64,000 nt of DNA from Allosaccharopolyspora coralli (GTDB lineage Bacteria > Actinomycetota > Actinomycetes > Mycobacteriales > Pseudonocardiaceae). The translations under genes and the position numbers were made by a program. The stretch is from positions 4,464,001 to 4,528,000 of the forward strand of contig NZ_CP045929.1 of NCBI RefSeq assembly GCF_009664835.1, in the 5' to 3' direction. The notes under the pieces are model-generated. The model was given only the letters and a program-made list of their open reading frames with translations, was not told the origin of the DNA and did no database searches. This document shows, piece by piece, positions 11,602-22,102 of this stretch (its first letter is position 1; each line of letters opens with the position of its first letter).

Positions 11602-12741
11602 TCAGGCGGCGCGGGGGCGAGCTGGAGAGCCGCCGGGGAGGACGGCGGTGTAGTGGGCGCGGAGTTCCTCGCACAGGCTCGGCCAGGTCCGACCTTCGAC
11701 GGCCATGCGGGCGTCGCCGCCGAACCGGGCACGCAGGTTCCGGTCCCGGAGTCCGTCGACGGCGGCGCGCAGAGCCGGACCGAACCTCGCCTCCTCCGGA
11801 GGCAGCAGATACCCGGTTCGCCCGTGCCGGACGAGGTCCCGCGGTCCGCCTGCGTCAGGCGCGACAGCCGGCACCCCGGAGGCCATCGCCTCCTGCACCG
11901 CTTGGCAGAACGTCTCGTACGGGCCGGTGTGGACGAACACGTCGAGGCTCGCGTACAGCGCGGCGAGGTCCGTGCCGGTGTGCAGCCCGAGGAACACCGC
12001 GTTCGGCAGTTGCCGCTCCAGCGCCGCACGCTGCGGCCCGTCGCCGACGACCACGATCCGGACTCCCCGCATCCCGTCCAGGGCAGCGAGCCGCTCGATG
12101 TGCTTCTCCGGCGCCAGCCGACCCACGTAGCCCACGAGCAGCTCGCCGTGAGGCGCCAATCCGGCGCGCAGCGACTCGTCGCGCCTGCCCGGGCTGAACC
12201 GCGCCGTGTCCACGCCCCGGCCCCAGCGGTGCACCCGGGGCACGCCGTGCTCGCGCAACGCTTCCACCGCCCATGACGAGGGCGCGAGCGTCCGGTCCGC
12301 GGCGCAGTGCAGGCGCCTCGTCCATCGCCACGCGGCCCGCGCGGTCAGCCCCAGCCCGTACGACGCGGCGAACCCGGCCACGTCGGTCTGGTACACCGCC
12401 ACCGTCGGTACGCCGAGTTTCCGCGCGGCGGCGAGCCCGCCTGCCCCGACCACGAACGGCGAGGCGAGATGCACGACATCCGGGGTGAAGGTCCGCAGGC
12501 TGGTGAGCACGCGCCGCGTGGGGAGCCCGATCGGCAGTGCCGAGACGGCGGGAACGTCCACGGCGTTCACCCGCACGACGGGGAACCCCGCGTACTCGTC
12601 GTCACCGGCGCCGGGCGCGACGACCAGCGCCTCGTCGCCGCGCCTGCGCACGTGCTCCAGCACCCGCAGCACCGAGTTCGCGACGCCGTTGACCTGGGGA
12701 AGAAAGCTTTCCGTGACCACAGCGATCCGCACGTGCGACAC
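11602..12741 (-). CDS. mgtA: GDP-mannose-dependent alpha-mannosyltransferase, GT4 family (MgtA-like)
   Basis: 379-residue GT-B glycosyltransferase. The N-terminal acceptor domain starts VRIAVVTESFLPQVNGVA. The C-terminal donor-binding domain has GYVGRLAPEKHIERL near residue 205 and the GT4 E-x7-E region YETFCQAVQEAMASGVP. In mycobacteria MgtA (Rv0557), next to menG as here, adds mannose in lipomannan/glucuronosyl-glycolipid synthesis. The start is GTG at 12741 or the in-frame GTG at 12732; no strong ribosome-binding sequence separates the two. Confidence 0.85.
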   Translation of the reverse strand: MSHVRIAVVTESFLPQVNGVANSVLRVLEHVRRRGDEALVVAPGAGDDEYAGFPVVRVNAVDVPAVSALPIGLPTRRVLTSLRTFTPDVVHLASPFVVGAGGLAAARKLGVPTVAVYQTDVAGFAASYGLGLTARAAWRWTRRLHCAADRTLAPSSWAVEALREHGVPRVHRWGRGVDTARFSPGRRDESLRAGLAPHGELLVGYVGRLAPEKHIERLAALDGMRGVRIVVVGDGPQRAALERQLPNAVFLGLHTGTDLAALYASLDVFVHTGPYETFCQAVQEAMASGVPAVAPDAGGPRDLVRHGRTGYLLPPEEARFGPALRAAVDGLRDRNLRARFGGDARMAVEGRTWPSLCEELRAHYTAVLPGGSPARPRAA

Positions 12742-12909
12742 CGTTGCGGGCGCGTACGGCGATCAGGCGACCCGGGATTGGACGCCGCGAGAACGACAAC
12801 CGAAAGGCACGCCAACACCGCTCCGGGTGCGCAATCGTGACCTCGTCATGGCACACCGTCCACCTGCGTGTCGATCCGGCGACACCGGGCCGGACCACCG
12901 TGTGTCGCC

Positions 12910-13791
12910 ATGACGGTCTCGCCTTCTCCACCGGCGCAGCGCGTCGAGCCGGGCCTGCTCGCCCGTGCCCTCGAGGTCGCGGGACGCCTCGCCAACGACG
13001 CCGCCGACGTCATCACCGCGACGGCGGGGCGAGGGGCGCTTCCTGCCGCGACCGAGTCGCCGTTCGACTGGGTGACCGACACCGGACGGATCCTCGAGCG
13101 GCACACCCGGCGGGTCCTCTCCGACGAGTTCCCTGGCGTGCCGGTCTTCGGCGAGGAGTACGACCGGCTCGAACGCGGTGCCGCGCCCGCTCACCCCATG
13201 GCGCACGACTCCACCGGCTACCGGTGGGTGGTGGATCCGGTCGACGGCACCGCCAACTACGTCGCGGGAATCCCGCTGTGCGCTTACAGCCTCGCGATGC
13301 TCGACGCGCACGGGCCGGTGGTCGGAGTGGTCGCCGACCCGTACCGGGGGCAGATCTACGCGGCGGCGCGCGGCCGGGGCATGCGGGCGAACGGAGACCC
13401 CGTCGCGCTCGGTGACCAGTACGAGACCCGCGCGGGCATCGCCTGCACCGAACTCACCAAGCGCGGTCCCTGGAGCGGCATGGACCGGTTCATCGCCAAC
13501 GCCGCCGACGCGCAGGTAGGGGTGCGGTTGCTGGGCTCTCCTGCGTTGGCGATCACTCAGGTCGCTCTGGGCCACGCGATGGCGGCGGTGCTCGACTCCT
13601 ACGAGGAATGGGACGTCGCGGGCGCGCTCGCGCTGGCCGTGGAGTCCGGCGCCGCCGTGCTCGACCGGGACGGGGACGCTTCGTCGCTGCCCCAAGACGG
13701 ACTGCTCGTCGCGGCTCCCGGCGTGGCGCACGACGTGCTCGCGTGGTGGCGGGACTCGGCAACGCCCCGCCCCCGCGACAGCCCGGAATGA
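12910..13791 (+). CDS. Inositol monophosphatase family protein
   Basis: 293-residue Mg-dependent sugar/inositol phosphatase of the IMPase/FIG superfamily. Metal-binding motifs are visible: GEEY near residue 80, WVVDPVDGTANYV near residue 108, and EWDVAGALALA near the C-terminus. Substrate may be inositol-1-phosphate, histidinol phosphate or another sugar phosphate and cannot be decided from sequence. The ATG at 12910 is the first start after the divergent mgtA gene that leaves the fold intact; an in-frame ATG at 12868 would add 14 unconserved residues. Confidence 0.85.
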   Translation: MTVSPSPPAQRVEPGLLARALEVAGRLANDAADVITATAGRGALPAATESPFDWVTDTGRILERHTRRVLSDEFPGVPVFGEEYDRLERGAAPAHPMAHDSTGYRWVVDPVDGTANYVAGIPLCAYSLAMLDAHGPVVGVVADPYRGQIYAAARGRGMRANGDPVALGDQYETRAGIACTELTKRGPWSGMDRFIANAADAQVGVRLLGSPALAITQVALGHAMAAVLDSYEEWDVAGALALAVESGAAVLDRDGDASSLPQDGLLVAAPGVAHDVLAWWRDSATPRPRDSPE

Positions 13792-13836
13792 GCCTGTCCT
13801 TGCTGGGTGAGCTGTCGTCGTTGCGTGTCGGCGGCG

Positions 13837-13930
13837 GATTTCGTGGCGTAGGTGGTTACTCGAGAAACCGATCCCGCAGCGAGGAGGGCGCTGAGGTTCC
13901 GCCACCCGAGCCACAGAGCAAGAACCTTCT
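13837..13930. repeat. Copy of interspersed repeat family C
   Basis: About 95 bases that closely match 59283-59380: they share GGCGTAGG, CTACTC.AGAAA, CGATC.CGCA, GAGGGC.CTGAGGTTCC, ACCCGA.CCAC and GAGCAAGA.CCT. It occupies the gap between the IMPase gene stop and the next, convergent gene. Confidence 0.7.
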
Positions 13931-13940
13931 GCAAGGAGTC

Positions 13941-14519
13941 TCAGCGAGGCAGCAGTGGGCGGGACGGCCGTGCCAGCACGTCCGACAGCGGCGGAGACAG
14001 CGGGAACCGCTCGCGGAGCTCACCGACCTGCCGACCGGCGCGTTCCCCGTCTCCGTCGTCGACGAGTTCGACCACGATCCGCAACATCCGATCGGTGACC
14101 GCGCCGAACCGCTCCCCGGCCTCGGTCAGCTGACGATGCACGCGGTTCACCGCCTCCCGGTCACGCGACGGGTCGGTGTCGAGGCTCCGTCCCAGCTCGG
14201 CGAGCGCGCGCACGCTGGGCAGCTCGGCGTCCATGCGGCGTACGACCGAGTGCAGCCGCTGCCGTGCCCGGTTCGACGAGACGGTGTCGGCGGCCAGCCC
14301 GGCACGCCGCGCGGCTTGCTCGCAGCGGTGCAACGGCGCCGACCATCGTCCGGCGGGCACCGAACAGAGGACGGGTCGTGTTGTCGGCAGGGTGCTCGCG
14401 ACGGCAGCGGCGACCTCCACGTGGTGATCTCGTCGCCACGACGCGGCGACCAGTGCCAGCGCGGCGCCGCAGACGCCCGCAGCCACTACCACCAGCACGA
14501 ACACCCACGTTTCGACCAT
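13941..14519 (-). CDS. Hypothetical membrane-anchored protein
   Basis: 192 residues; family not recognised. One N-terminal membrane helix (VETWVFVLVVVAAGVCGAAL, residues 2-21) is followed by a soluble, Arg/Glu-rich helical domain with no cysteine clusters or catalytic motif that I can name. The ATG at 14519 has GGAGG 11 bases upstream. An in-frame ATG at 14609 would add 30 residues of unlikely, Arg-rich sequence. It is followed downstream by the convergent IMPase gene. Confidence 0.65.
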   Translation of the reverse strand: MVETWVFVLVVVAAGVCGAALALVAASWRRDHHVEVAAAVASTLPTTRPVLCSVPAGRWSAPLHRCEQAARRAGLAADTVSSNRARQRLHSVVRRMDAELPSVRALAELGRSLDTDPSRDREAVNRVHRQLTEAGERFGAVTDRMLRIVVELVDDGDGERAGRQVGELRERFPLSPPLSDVLARPSRPLLPR

Positions 14520-14635
14520 CTCGAGTGGTACCTCCGGTCCCCACCGCCGCGACGTCGCGGCACCGGATCTTCCCCGACGCCGCGCATCGATCCAGTCTGC
14601 GCGCCGCACGAGGGGCGGCGCGTCGGGGAAAGTAC

Positions 14636-15148
14636 TCAGTTACCGTGTGTAGCTTCCTGAGTCGTATGGGTGTTCTGTGCGGAGCGTCGCAGCAGCCACC
14701 AGGCCGGAAGCACCACCGCCCACACCACGGCGACTCCCGTCCCCACCGGCAGCAGCGCGATCCTGAAGTCACGCCCGGCGACGCGGACGATCTCGGGGTT
14801 GCGGCTGTCGTACTCGACCCGGACGGACTGGCCCTCCTGCAACTGCGTGGGGTAGAGCACACCGTTGCGCGGGATGTACACGCGGCCCTCGTCGTCGGTG
14901 AATCGCACCACGGTCCGAGTGAGTGAGGTGTCCACCACGTCCGCGACCGCGTAGCCCGGCGAGTCGGTGATCGTGCGGTCGTTCATGAAGCAGGCGATGA
15001 TGATCGCCACGCCGAGTCCGGTCAGCAGCACCCCCACGCCGAGCAGGACTTTCGCCACGATTCCCCGGACGCGAGCGGGGTCGCGGAGCCGGCCCCCGAC
15101 GACCGTGGGCTCACCGTCGTCGTGCCGTCGCACCGCGTCGCTGCTCAC
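14636..15148 (-). CDS. DUF3592-type membrane protein
   Basis: 170-residue protein with two membrane helices (about residues 33-55 and 130-150) flanking an extracytoplasmic beta-rich segment. The segment reads TVVRFTDDEGRVY, then EGQSVRVEYDSRNPEIV, a pattern typical of DUF3592 proteins of unknown function. The start GTG (SSDAVRRHDD) leaves an 86-base divergent intergenic region shared with menF. Confidence 0.7.
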   Translation of the reverse strand: MSSDAVRRHDDGEPTVVGGRLRDPARVRGIVAKVLLGVGVLLTGLGVAIIIACFMNDRTITDSPGYAVADVVDTSLTRTVVRFTDDEGRVYIPRNGVLYPTQLQEGQSVRVEYDSRNPEIVRVAGRDFRIALLPVGTGVAVVWAVVLPAWWLLRRSAQNTHTTQEATHGN

Positions 15149-15222
15149 GGTGGGCGATTGTAGGTACCGGCCGGGCCCACCCGAGCATCGCGTCCGCGAG
15201 CGATCGGATTCCGGGCGACGCA

Positions 15223-15228
15223 TATCCT
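15223..15228 (+). promoter_or_regulatory. Predicted -10 element of a leaderless menF promoter
   Basis: TATCCT ends 6 bases before the GTG start of menF, and no ribosome-binding sequence is present. In actinobacteria this spacing is typical of leaderless transcripts beginning at the start codon. No convincing -35 element is visible. Confidence 0.4.
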
Positions 15229-15234
15229 CGGGGG

Positions 15235-16494
15235 GTGGTGACATCCCCGGTTCCGCTCTCGGTGCGCACGCGCCGGATCGCCCCCGGCGATCCCGGCCAC
15301 GACCGCGCACTGCTCGACCTGCTGCCGGAGAAGGCCACCACCTGCTGGCTCAAGCACGGCGACGGCCTCGTCGGGTGGGGTGAGGCGGCGCGGCACGACA
15401 CGAAGGGCGGCGACCGGTTCGCCGATCTCGAAGCATGGTGGCGGGACTTCACCGCCGGGCTCGTCGTGGACGACGAGGTGCGCGTTCCCGGCACCGGCCC
15501 GGTCGCGTTCAGCTCGCTCGCGTTCGCCGACGAACCGGGCAACTCCAGTGCCGTCGTCCCGCGCGTGATCGTCGGCTCCCGCAACGGCGTCCGGTGGATC
15601 ACCACCATCGGCGACACCGGCGAGGAGCCGGTGACACCGGTGCGCGAACCAGGCACGGTCCGCTACAGCGACGGCCTGCTCTCCGCGGCCGGATATCGGA
15701 CGGCGGTCGAGGAAGCGGTCCGCCGGATGCGCGCGGGCAGCGACGTCCGCAAGGTCGTGCTGGCACACGACCTGCTCGCGACCACCTCCGAACCGCTGGA
15801 CCCGCGGTTCGTGCTCGGCAATCTCGCCGCCCGCTACCCGAGTTGCTGGACGTTCGCCGTCGACGGCGTGCTCGGAGCCACCCCGGAACTGCTGTTGCGG
15901 CGCACCGGGAACGAGGTGCGCTCCCGGGTGCTGGCGGGGACGAGCTGGCCACACGACGAGGTCTCCGCCGACGACCTCGCCGGCGAACTGCTGTCCTCGG
16001 GGAAGAACCGGGCCGAGCACGGCTACGCGGTCGACTCGCTGGCCGAGTCGCTGTCCGGGTTCTGCGACGAGATGTCGGTGCCGGACGAACCGACCGTGCT
16101 GCGGCTGCGCAACGTGCTGCATCTGGCGTCCGACGTGCACGGACGACTCGCCGGGTCGGAACCGGCGTCGCTGCTGGAGATGCTCGACGCGGTGCATCCG
16201 ACTGCGGCGGTCGGCGGCACGCCCACGCCCGAGGCTGTGCGGATGATCAGCGAGCTCGAAGGCATGGACCGCGGCCGGTACGCGGGCCCGGTCGGCTGGC
16301 TCGACGGCGAGGGCAACGGGGAGTTCGGCCTGGCGCTGCGGTGCGCGCAGGTCCGCGACAGCGAGGACGGGCCGAGTCAGGTCCGCTTGTTCGCGGGCTG
16401 CGGCATCGTCTCCGACTCCGATCCGGAGCAGGAGGTCGCCGAGGCTGAGGCGAAGCTCCTGCCGGTCCGGGAGGCGCTCGAAGGCGTCCAATGA
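15235..16494 (+). CDS. menF: Isochorismate synthase
   Basis: 419-residue chorismate-utilising enzyme (MenF/EntC/DhbC family) converting chorismate to isochorismate. The C-terminal catalytic domain shows RKVVLAHDL, LAGTSWPHDE, SSGKNRAEHGYAVDSL, HPTAAVGGTPTPEA and GPVGWLDGEGNGEF, all hallmarks of the family. Its position beside menD favours menaquinone rather than siderophore synthesis. GTG at 15235 is followed by a second GTG codon. The gene converges on menD across a 42-bp palindrome. Confidence 0.92.
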   Translation: MVTSPVPLSVRTRRIAPGDPGHDRALLDLLPEKATTCWLKHGDGLVGWGEAARHDTKGGDRFADLEAWWRDFTAGLVVDDEVRVPGTGPVAFSSLAFADEPGNSSAVVPRVIVGSRNGVRWITTIGDTGEEPVTPVREPGTVRYSDGLLSAAGYRTAVEEAVRRMRAGSDVRKVVLAHDLLATTSEPLDPRFVLGNLAARYPSCWTFAVDGVLGATPELLLRRTGNEVRSRVLAGTSWPHDEVSADDLAGELLSSGKNRAEHGYAVDSLAESLSGFCDEMSVPDEPTVLRLRNVLHLASDVHGRLAGSEPASLLEMLDAVHPTAAVGGTPTPEAVRMISELEGMDRGRYAGPVGWLDGEGNGEFGLALRCAQVRDSEDGPSQVRLFAGCGIVSDSDPEQEVAEAEAKLLPVREALEGVQ

Positions 16495-16523
16495 CACGCG
16501 GGCGTGGCACATGGCGCGCGAAG

Positions 16524-16565
16524 CGTGAGTCTTTTTGGTTGCTATAGCCACCAAAAAGACTCACG
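16524..16565. repeat. 42-bp palindrome, family A copy 1 (menF/menD)
   Basis: Left arm CGTGAGTCTTTTTGG and right arm CCAAAAAGACTCACG are perfect inverted repeats around a TTGCTATAGCCA centre that itself nearly pairs. It lies 30 bases after the menF stop. The right arm read on the minus strand contains the menD stop codon (ACG-TGA-GTC). The stem could terminate both convergent transcripts. Confidence 0.9.
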
Positions 16566-18216
16566 TGCCGAAGGTGGCGGTCACGGTGGCGCGGAGTCGC
16601 TCGTGGACGGACCGGAGGTCCGCGCGGTCCGCGATGACCTCGACGACACGCAGCCCGCCGGAGCTCCGCAACGCTGTGGGCAGCGCCGCACGGTCCGTCA
16701 CGCGCACGTGCTCGATGCCGTGGGCCGCGCAGAGATGGCTGAGGTCGACGCCGTGCGCGGTGCCGAAGACCCGCTCGAACGAGGCCGCGTGCTGCGGTTC
16801 GCCTTGTTCCAGCAGGGAGAAGATGCCGCCGCCGTCGTCGTTGAACACCACGAGCGTCAGGTCGGGACGCTGCTCCTGCGGGCCGAGCAGGAGTCCGTTG
16901 GAATCGTGCAGAAACGTGAGGTCGCCGACCAGCGCCACCGTTCGTCCTTCGTGGACCAACGCCGCGCCCGCCGCTGTCGAGACCATGCCGTCGATCCCGG
17001 CCGCCCCTCGGTTGCGGTGCACGGTGACGTCGCTGCGGCGGACAGGGGCGAGCGCGACATCGCGGGCCGGGTTCGACGAGCCGAGGACGAGCTGCGCGCC
17101 CGGAGGCAACGCCGCGGCGACGTCCCGGGCGAGGAGGACTCCGGTCGGCCACGGCAACATTTCCAGCTCCGCCCGCACGACGTCGGTGACTTTGCGGTCG
17201 GCCTGCTGCCAGGCGGCGAGCCACTCCGAGTCCGTCGCGCCACTCGGCGGTCCGGGGTGGGCAGCGACCTCGACGACGTCGTGCCGCGGCGCGGGCCAGT
17301 GCTCACCGTCGTGCACCAGCAGCACCTCGGTGTCGGGGTGCCCGAACAGGTTCTGCACCGCGCGGAACACCGTGGGGCGGCCGAAACACACGACCTGATC
17401 GGGACGGTGGTCGGCGAGGAAGTCGTCCACGCCGAGCAGCCACATGCCGGAGGTGATCGCCGCGCCGCCCGCCTGGCCGACACCACCGGTCTCGGACAAC
17501 ACCGGCCACCCGAGCCGTTCGCCCCACGCTCCCGCTTCCTCCGCGCGCCGATCGTCGGCGACGAGCACCAGGCCGCGCGGGGATCGAACCCGGGTCAGCG
17601 CCGATCCGGCACGGGCAGCGGCGACCGTCCACGGGCCGCCGTCGGCCCTGCCGACCAGCGGTTCGCACCAGTCCGGCTCGCCGTCGGGCACCAGCGGTTC
17701 CCGGAACGGGACGTCGAGATGGACCGGCCCCCGACTCGCGGCCGCGCACGCACGGGAGACCTCGGTCCGCCAGTAGGCGTTGAGCCCGGGGCGACGCTCG
17801 GCCACCGCGAACTCGTGGAACGCGCACACCGCGGTGCCGAACAGGCCGTGCTGGTCGATCGTCTGGTTGGCGTTCGCTGCCCGCATCTCCGGCGGTCGGT
17901 CCGCGGTGAGCACCACCATCGGCACTCCGGCCTGCCATGCCTCCGCGACCGCCGGGTGCAGGTTCGCCACGGCGGTGCCGGAGGTGCACATCACCGCGAC
18001 CGGTCTGCGACTGCAGGCGGCCATGCCCAGGGCGAGAAATCCGGCACTGCGTTCGTCGATCCGGACGTGCAGCCGCAGTCGCCCCTCCTCGGCAGCGGCG
18101 TGCACCGCGAACGACAGCGGCGCGTTACGGGAGCCGGGCGCCAGGACGACGTCGCAGACCCCGTTGCGCACCAGTTCGTCGACCATCACCTCGGCCTGCG
18201 CCGTCGACGGATTCAC
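16561..18216 (-). CDS. menD: 2-succinyl-5-enolpyruvyl-6-hydroxy-3-cyclohexene-1-carboxylate synthase
   Basis: 551-residue thiamine-diphosphate enzyme that joins isochorismate and 2-oxoglutarate. N-terminal APGSRNAPLSFAVH, the conserved region SGTAVANLHPAVAEAWQAGVP, and the ThDP/Mg motif GDLTFLHDSNGLLL with NDDGGGIFSLL near residue 465 are visible. The start is GTG, preceded by GGGGTGG. The TGA stop lies inside the right arm of the 42-bp palindrome shared with convergent menF. Confidence 0.95.
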   Translation of the reverse strand: MNPSTAQAEVMVDELVRNGVCDVVLAPGSRNAPLSFAVHAAAEEGRLRLHVRIDERSAGFLALGMAACSRRPVAVMCTSGTAVANLHPAVAEAWQAGVPMVVLTADRPPEMRAANANQTIDQHGLFGTAVCAFHEFAVAERRPGLNAYWRTEVSRACAAASRGPVHLDVPFREPLVPDGEPDWCEPLVGRADGGPWTVAAARAGSALTRVRSPRGLVLVADDRRAEEAGAWGERLGWPVLSETGGVGQAGGAAITSGMWLLGVDDFLADHRPDQVVCFGRPTVFRAVQNLFGHPDTEVLLVHDGEHWPAPRHDVVEVAAHPGPPSGATDSEWLAAWQQADRKVTDVVRAELEMLPWPTGVLLARDVAAALPPGAQLVLGSSNPARDVALAPVRRSDVTVHRNRGAAGIDGMVSTAAGAALVHEGRTVALVGDLTFLHDSNGLLLGPQEQRPDLTLVVFNDDGGGIFSLLEQGEPQHAASFERVFGTAHGVDLSHLCAAHGIEHVRVTDRAALPTALRSSGGLRVVEVIADRADLRSVHERLRATVTATFGT

Positions 18217-18271
18217 GCCACCACCCCGTACCGGTTCGCACGGGCAGGGACAGTCCCGTTCGCGCCGTGCC

Positions 18272-18277
18272 TATCCT
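18272..18277 (+). promoter_or_regulatory. Predicted -10 element of a leaderless menB promoter
   Basis: TATCCT ends 7 bases before the menB GTG, the same hexamer and nearly the same spacing as at menF. No ribosome-binding sequence lies in between. Confidence 0.4.
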
Positions 18278-18284
18278 CCCCAGT

Positions 18285-19208
<924 letters not shown>

Positions 19209-19210
19209 GA

Positions 19211-19296
19211 GAGTGCGCGGATTGGTCTGCGTAGGTGGTTGCAGTAGCGGAACCTCACCTCGCCGCCGCGTACGCAGACCCACCCCGAGCACCTCT
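19211..19296. repeat. Copy of interspersed repeat family C (menB-menE gap)
   Basis: An 86-base element with inverted ends: GGTCTGCGTA (19225-19234) pairs with TACGCAGACC (19272-19281), and outside them GAGTGCGCGGATT faces CCACCCCGAGCACCTC. Inside is GCGGAACCTCACCTCGC, as in the copy at 52121. It starts 2 bases after the menB stop. Confidence 0.75.
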
Positions 19297-19346
19297 TCTC
19301 CCTGACGGGCGACCGGTTCGGCGTCGGGTCACGCCGGTCGTCGACA

Positions 19347-20543
19347 ATGGTGGGCGTGAGTCCTGGTCGTGTCGTGGAAGCCCTGCCCATCCGCCCCGGT
19401 AACGAAGCGCTCGAGGCGCTCCCGGCGCTGAGCCGGGCGCTCGAGGGCGACGGCCCGGCGTTGCTGCCGGTCGCCCCCGACGGGGAGAACGCGCGAGAAC
19501 TGCGCACCGCACTCGGCGTCGGCGAACCGCTGCTGGCGCACGAGGACGACACGATGGACCCGACGTCCGTCGTCATCGGCACCTCGGGGTCCACGGGCGT
19601 ACCGAAGGGCGTTCTGCTGCCGAACTCGGCGCTGCGCGCCTCGGCGGAGGCGACCGAGGAACGGCTCGACGGGCCGGGAACGTGGCTGCTCGCGCTGCCG
19701 CCGCACCACGTCGCGGGGTTGCAGGTGCTGATGCGTGCCCTGATCTCGGGCACCGAGCCGTGTGCCGTGGACGTCCGCGACGGCTTCCGCCCCGACGCGT
19801 TCGTCGAGGCCGCCACCGAGGTCTTCGCCACGTGGGGCCCGTACTACACCTCGCTGGTTCCCACCCAGCTCGCCCGCCTCATCGACGACCCGGACAGCCT
19901 TCGTGCGCTGCGCCAATTCGACGCGATCCTGCTCGGAGGCGCCGCCGCGCCGCAACGGCTACTGCAGCGCGCGCAGGACGAGGGCGTGCCGATCGTGCGC
20001 ACCTACGGCATGAGCGAGACCGCGGGCGGCTGCGTCTACGACGGCATGCCGCTCGACGGCGTGCGGGTCGCGGTCGAACCGCCCGAACCGGGCCGGATTC
20101 ACCTCTACGGCCCGATGGTGGCGCGCGGATACCGCTACGCCGACAGCGAGGCTTTCAGCGACTTCGGCTTCCGCACCGACGACGTCGGCCAGGTCAGGGA
20201 CCGCAGGCTCGAGGTCCTCGGCCGCGTGGACGACATGATCGTCACCGGCGGGGTCAACGTCGCACCCGTTCAGGCCGAACGACCCCTGACCGACCACCCC
20301 GGAGTCCGGGAGGCGTGTGTCGTCGGCCTCGACGATCCGGAGTGGGGCCAGATCGTGGCCGCCGCCGTCGTCGTCAGCGACCCTTCCGCACCGCCGGACA
20401 CCGCCGAACTCCGGGAAGCGGTTCGGTCCCGTGCCGGTGCCGAAGCCGCTCCGAAACGCATCGTCGCCGTGGAGGAACTGCCGCTGCGCGGGCCCGGAAA
20501 GGTCGACCGGGCCGCCGTGCGCGACCTGCTCGGCAGGCAGTGA
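19347..20543 (+). CDS. menE: o-Succinylbenzoate-CoA ligase
   Basis: 398-residue adenylate-forming enzyme activating o-succinylbenzoate for MenB. It has the AMP-binding loop [37 protein letters not shown] near residue 225, and the hinge/C-terminal [11 protein letters not shown] with the lysine in GPGKVDR. It is short for the superfamily, as usual for actinobacterial MenE. The start could be ATG 19347 or GTG 19356; GACAAT ends 7 bases before the latter, which would fit a leaderless start. Confidence 0.92.
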   Translation: MVGVSPGRVVEALPIRPGNEALEALPALSRALEGDGPALLPVAPDGENARELRTALGVGEPLLAHEDDTMDPTSVVIGTSGSTGVPKGVLLPNSALRASAEATEERLDGPGTWLLALPPHHVAGLQVLMRALISGTEPCAVDVRDGFRPDAFVEAATEVFATWGPYYTSLVPTQLARLIDDPDSLRALRQFDAILLGGAAAPQRLLQRAQDEGVPIVRTYGMSETAGGCVYDGMPLDGVRVAVEPPEPGRIHLYGPMVARGYRYADSEAFSDFGFRTDDVGQVRDRRLEVLGRVDDMIVTGGVNVAPVQAERPLTDHPGVREACVVGLDDPEWGQIVAAAVVVSDPSAPPDTAELREAVRSRAGAEAAPKRIVAVEELPLRGPGKVDRAAVRDLLGRQ

Positions 20544-20589
20544 CCGACCACGAGTCGATCACCCGCACCCGATGGGCGAAGATGGCGCC

Positions 20590-21468
20590 ATGGCGACAGT
20601 CGCACAGTGGATCGAAGGCGCACGCGTGCGCACCCTGCCGAACGCGTTCGCACCCGTGATCGTGGGGACCGGGGCGGCAGCGGGCGTGGACCGGTTCGAC
20701 CCGGTGATCGCGCTGCTCGCGCTGCTGGTGGCGGTCACGCTGATCGTCGGCGTCAACTACGCCAACGACTACTCCGACGGCGTTCGCGGCACCGACGAGC
20801 AGCGCGTCGGCCCGCTGCGGCTCGTCGGCTCCGGCCTCGCCGAACCCGGCGCGGTCCGCACCGCCGCGTTCGTGTGCTTCGGGCTCGCGGCCGTGTGCGG
20901 GCTCGGCGTCGTAGCGCTGAGCGGACAGTGGTGGCTGCTGCTCGTCGGAGCCGCCTGCATCGCGGCGGCATGGTTCTACACCGGCGGCTCTCGCCCGTAC
21001 GGCTACTCCGGGTTCGGCGAGATCGCGGTGTTCGTGTTCTTCGGACTCGTCGGCGTGCTGGGCACCCTGTTCGTGCAGTCCGGATCGTTCAACGGTGTCG
21101 GCGTCGGCGGAGCGGTCGCGATCGGCTCGTTCTCGGCGGCGGTGCTCGTGGCGAACAACCTGCGTGACATTCCCACCGACCGCGAGACCGGCAAGCGCAC
21201 ACTCGCCGTCCTGCTCGGCGACCGTGACACCCGCACGCTCTACGTCGTGCTCGCGTTGGTGCCGTTCGTCATCACGCTGCTCACCGGCCTGCGCAGCCCG
21301 TGGGTGCTCACCGCGTTCCTCGCGCTGCCGTTGATGTTCCCCTCGCTGCGAGCGGTGCTGAGCGGACGCACCGGCAGTGCCCTGGTGCCCGCGCTGCGCG
21401 ACACCGGCCTGGCGATGCTCGTGTGGGCGGTCGCGACGGCTCTCGCCCTCGCCCTCGGCCAGGGCTGA
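20590..21468 (+). CDS. menA: 1,4-dihydroxy-2-naphthoate polyprenyltransferase
   Basis: 292-residue UbiA-family membrane prenyltransferase attaching the isoprenoid tail to make demethylmenaquinone. It shows the first Asp-rich motif [14 protein letters not shown] (about residues 57-70), the second motif [20 protein letters not shown], and eight to nine hydrophobic helices. ATG 20590 is the only start that precedes the conserved [12 protein letters not shown] opening. menE lies 46 bases upstream; a paired stem-loop follows the stop. Confidence 0.95.
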   Translation: MATVAQWIEGARVRTLPNAFAPVIVGTGAAAGVDRFDPVIALLALLVAVTLIVGVNYANDYSDGVRGTDEQRVGPLRLVGSGLAEPGAVRTAAFVCFGLAAVCGLGVVALSGQWWLLLVGAACIAAAWFYTGGSRPYGYSGFGEIAVFVFFGLVGVLGTLFVQSGSFNGVGVGGAVAIGSFSAAVLVANNLRDIPTDRETGKRTLAVLLGDRDTRTLYVVLALVPFVITLLTGLRSPWVLTAFLALPLMFPSLRAVLSGRTGSALVPALRDTGLAMLVWAVATALALALGQG

Positions 21469-21472
21469 TCTC

Positions 21473-21529
21473 GTGAGGCGAACGGCACTTTCGCCTCACG
21501 AGACGAGGCGAAAGTGCCGTTCGCTTCAC
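21473..21529. terminator. Family B head-to-head stem-loop between menA and a convergent gene
   Basis: GTGAGGCGAACGGCACTTTCGCCTC pairs with GAGGCGAAAGTGCCGTTCGCTTCAC around a 7-base loop (21498-21504), giving a 25-bp stem with one G-T pair. It sits 4 bases after the menA stop and 9 bases before the stop of the convergent lipoprotein gene, so it can act as a two-way terminator. The arms are the same sequence as the tandem array at 11.2 kb. Confidence 0.7.
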
Positions 21530-21538
21530 GAATCGGGG

Positions 21539-22102
21539 TCATCGGACGAGAGCGGCCAAGGTGTACTGGGCGATGCCCTGCGCGGCCTCGCACTGGTCCG
21601 ACCCCGCTTCCGGGGCCGTCACGACGACCTGCAGAGTCGCGTCCTCAACGTCGGCGAACACAGTGCAATCGTTGACGTGCAAGGTCTGCGTGCCGCGCGT
21701 CCCACCGAGGTCGACCTCGGTGTCGCCGAGGCTGCCGTAGCCGGCCGGCTGCGCCCCCAGCAACACCGCACGCGCGCCGCCCTGCGCCTCGAACGAGCAG
21801 CCACGCAACGTCGGATCGAAACCCACCTCGCGGGGTTGCCCGCGCTGCACGGGGAACGCGAGCTGACCGAGTTCGTCCGGTGTCACCAGCTCACACAGGC
21901 GCTCGCTCGGCAGTCGCGCGAGCCGCTGCCGCTGCTCCTGCGGGATCTCACGGGTGATCGAGGGCTCGACCGACTCCAGCGTCGGCTGCTCACTCGTCTC
22001 CGTCGAGGGGGTGGGGGGCTGCTCCGGGGCGGGCTCCTGTCCCGAACACCCGGCCAGGACTCCCAGCGCGAGCGCACCGGCGGCTACGGCAGGCTTACGC
22101 AC
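21539..22102 (-). CDS. DUF3558-type lipoprotein
   Basis: 187-residue secreted lipoprotein: a [19 protein letters not shown] signal peptide with lipobox LAGC is followed by a Pro/Thr-rich linker. The domain then has [22 protein letters not shown] and [11 protein letters not shown], a cysteine spacing typical of DUF3558, whose role is unknown. The GTG start overlaps the end of the cysteine-enzyme gene by 8 bases, so the two are probably cotranscribed. Confidence 0.8.
   Translation of the reverse strand: MRKPAVAAGALALGVLAGCSGQEPAPEQPPTPSTETSEQPTLESVEPSITREIPQEQRQRLARLPSERLCELVTPDELGQLAFPVQRGQPREVGFDPTLRGCSFEAQGGARAVLLGAQPAGYGSLGDTEVDLGGTRGTQTLHVNDCTVFADVEDATLQVVVTAPEAGSDQCEAAQGIAQYTLAALVR

Noticed and set aside
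15235-16494. Siderophore isochorismate synthase
   Set aside because: No siderophore synthesis genes are nearby, and menD, menB, menE and menA follow at once.
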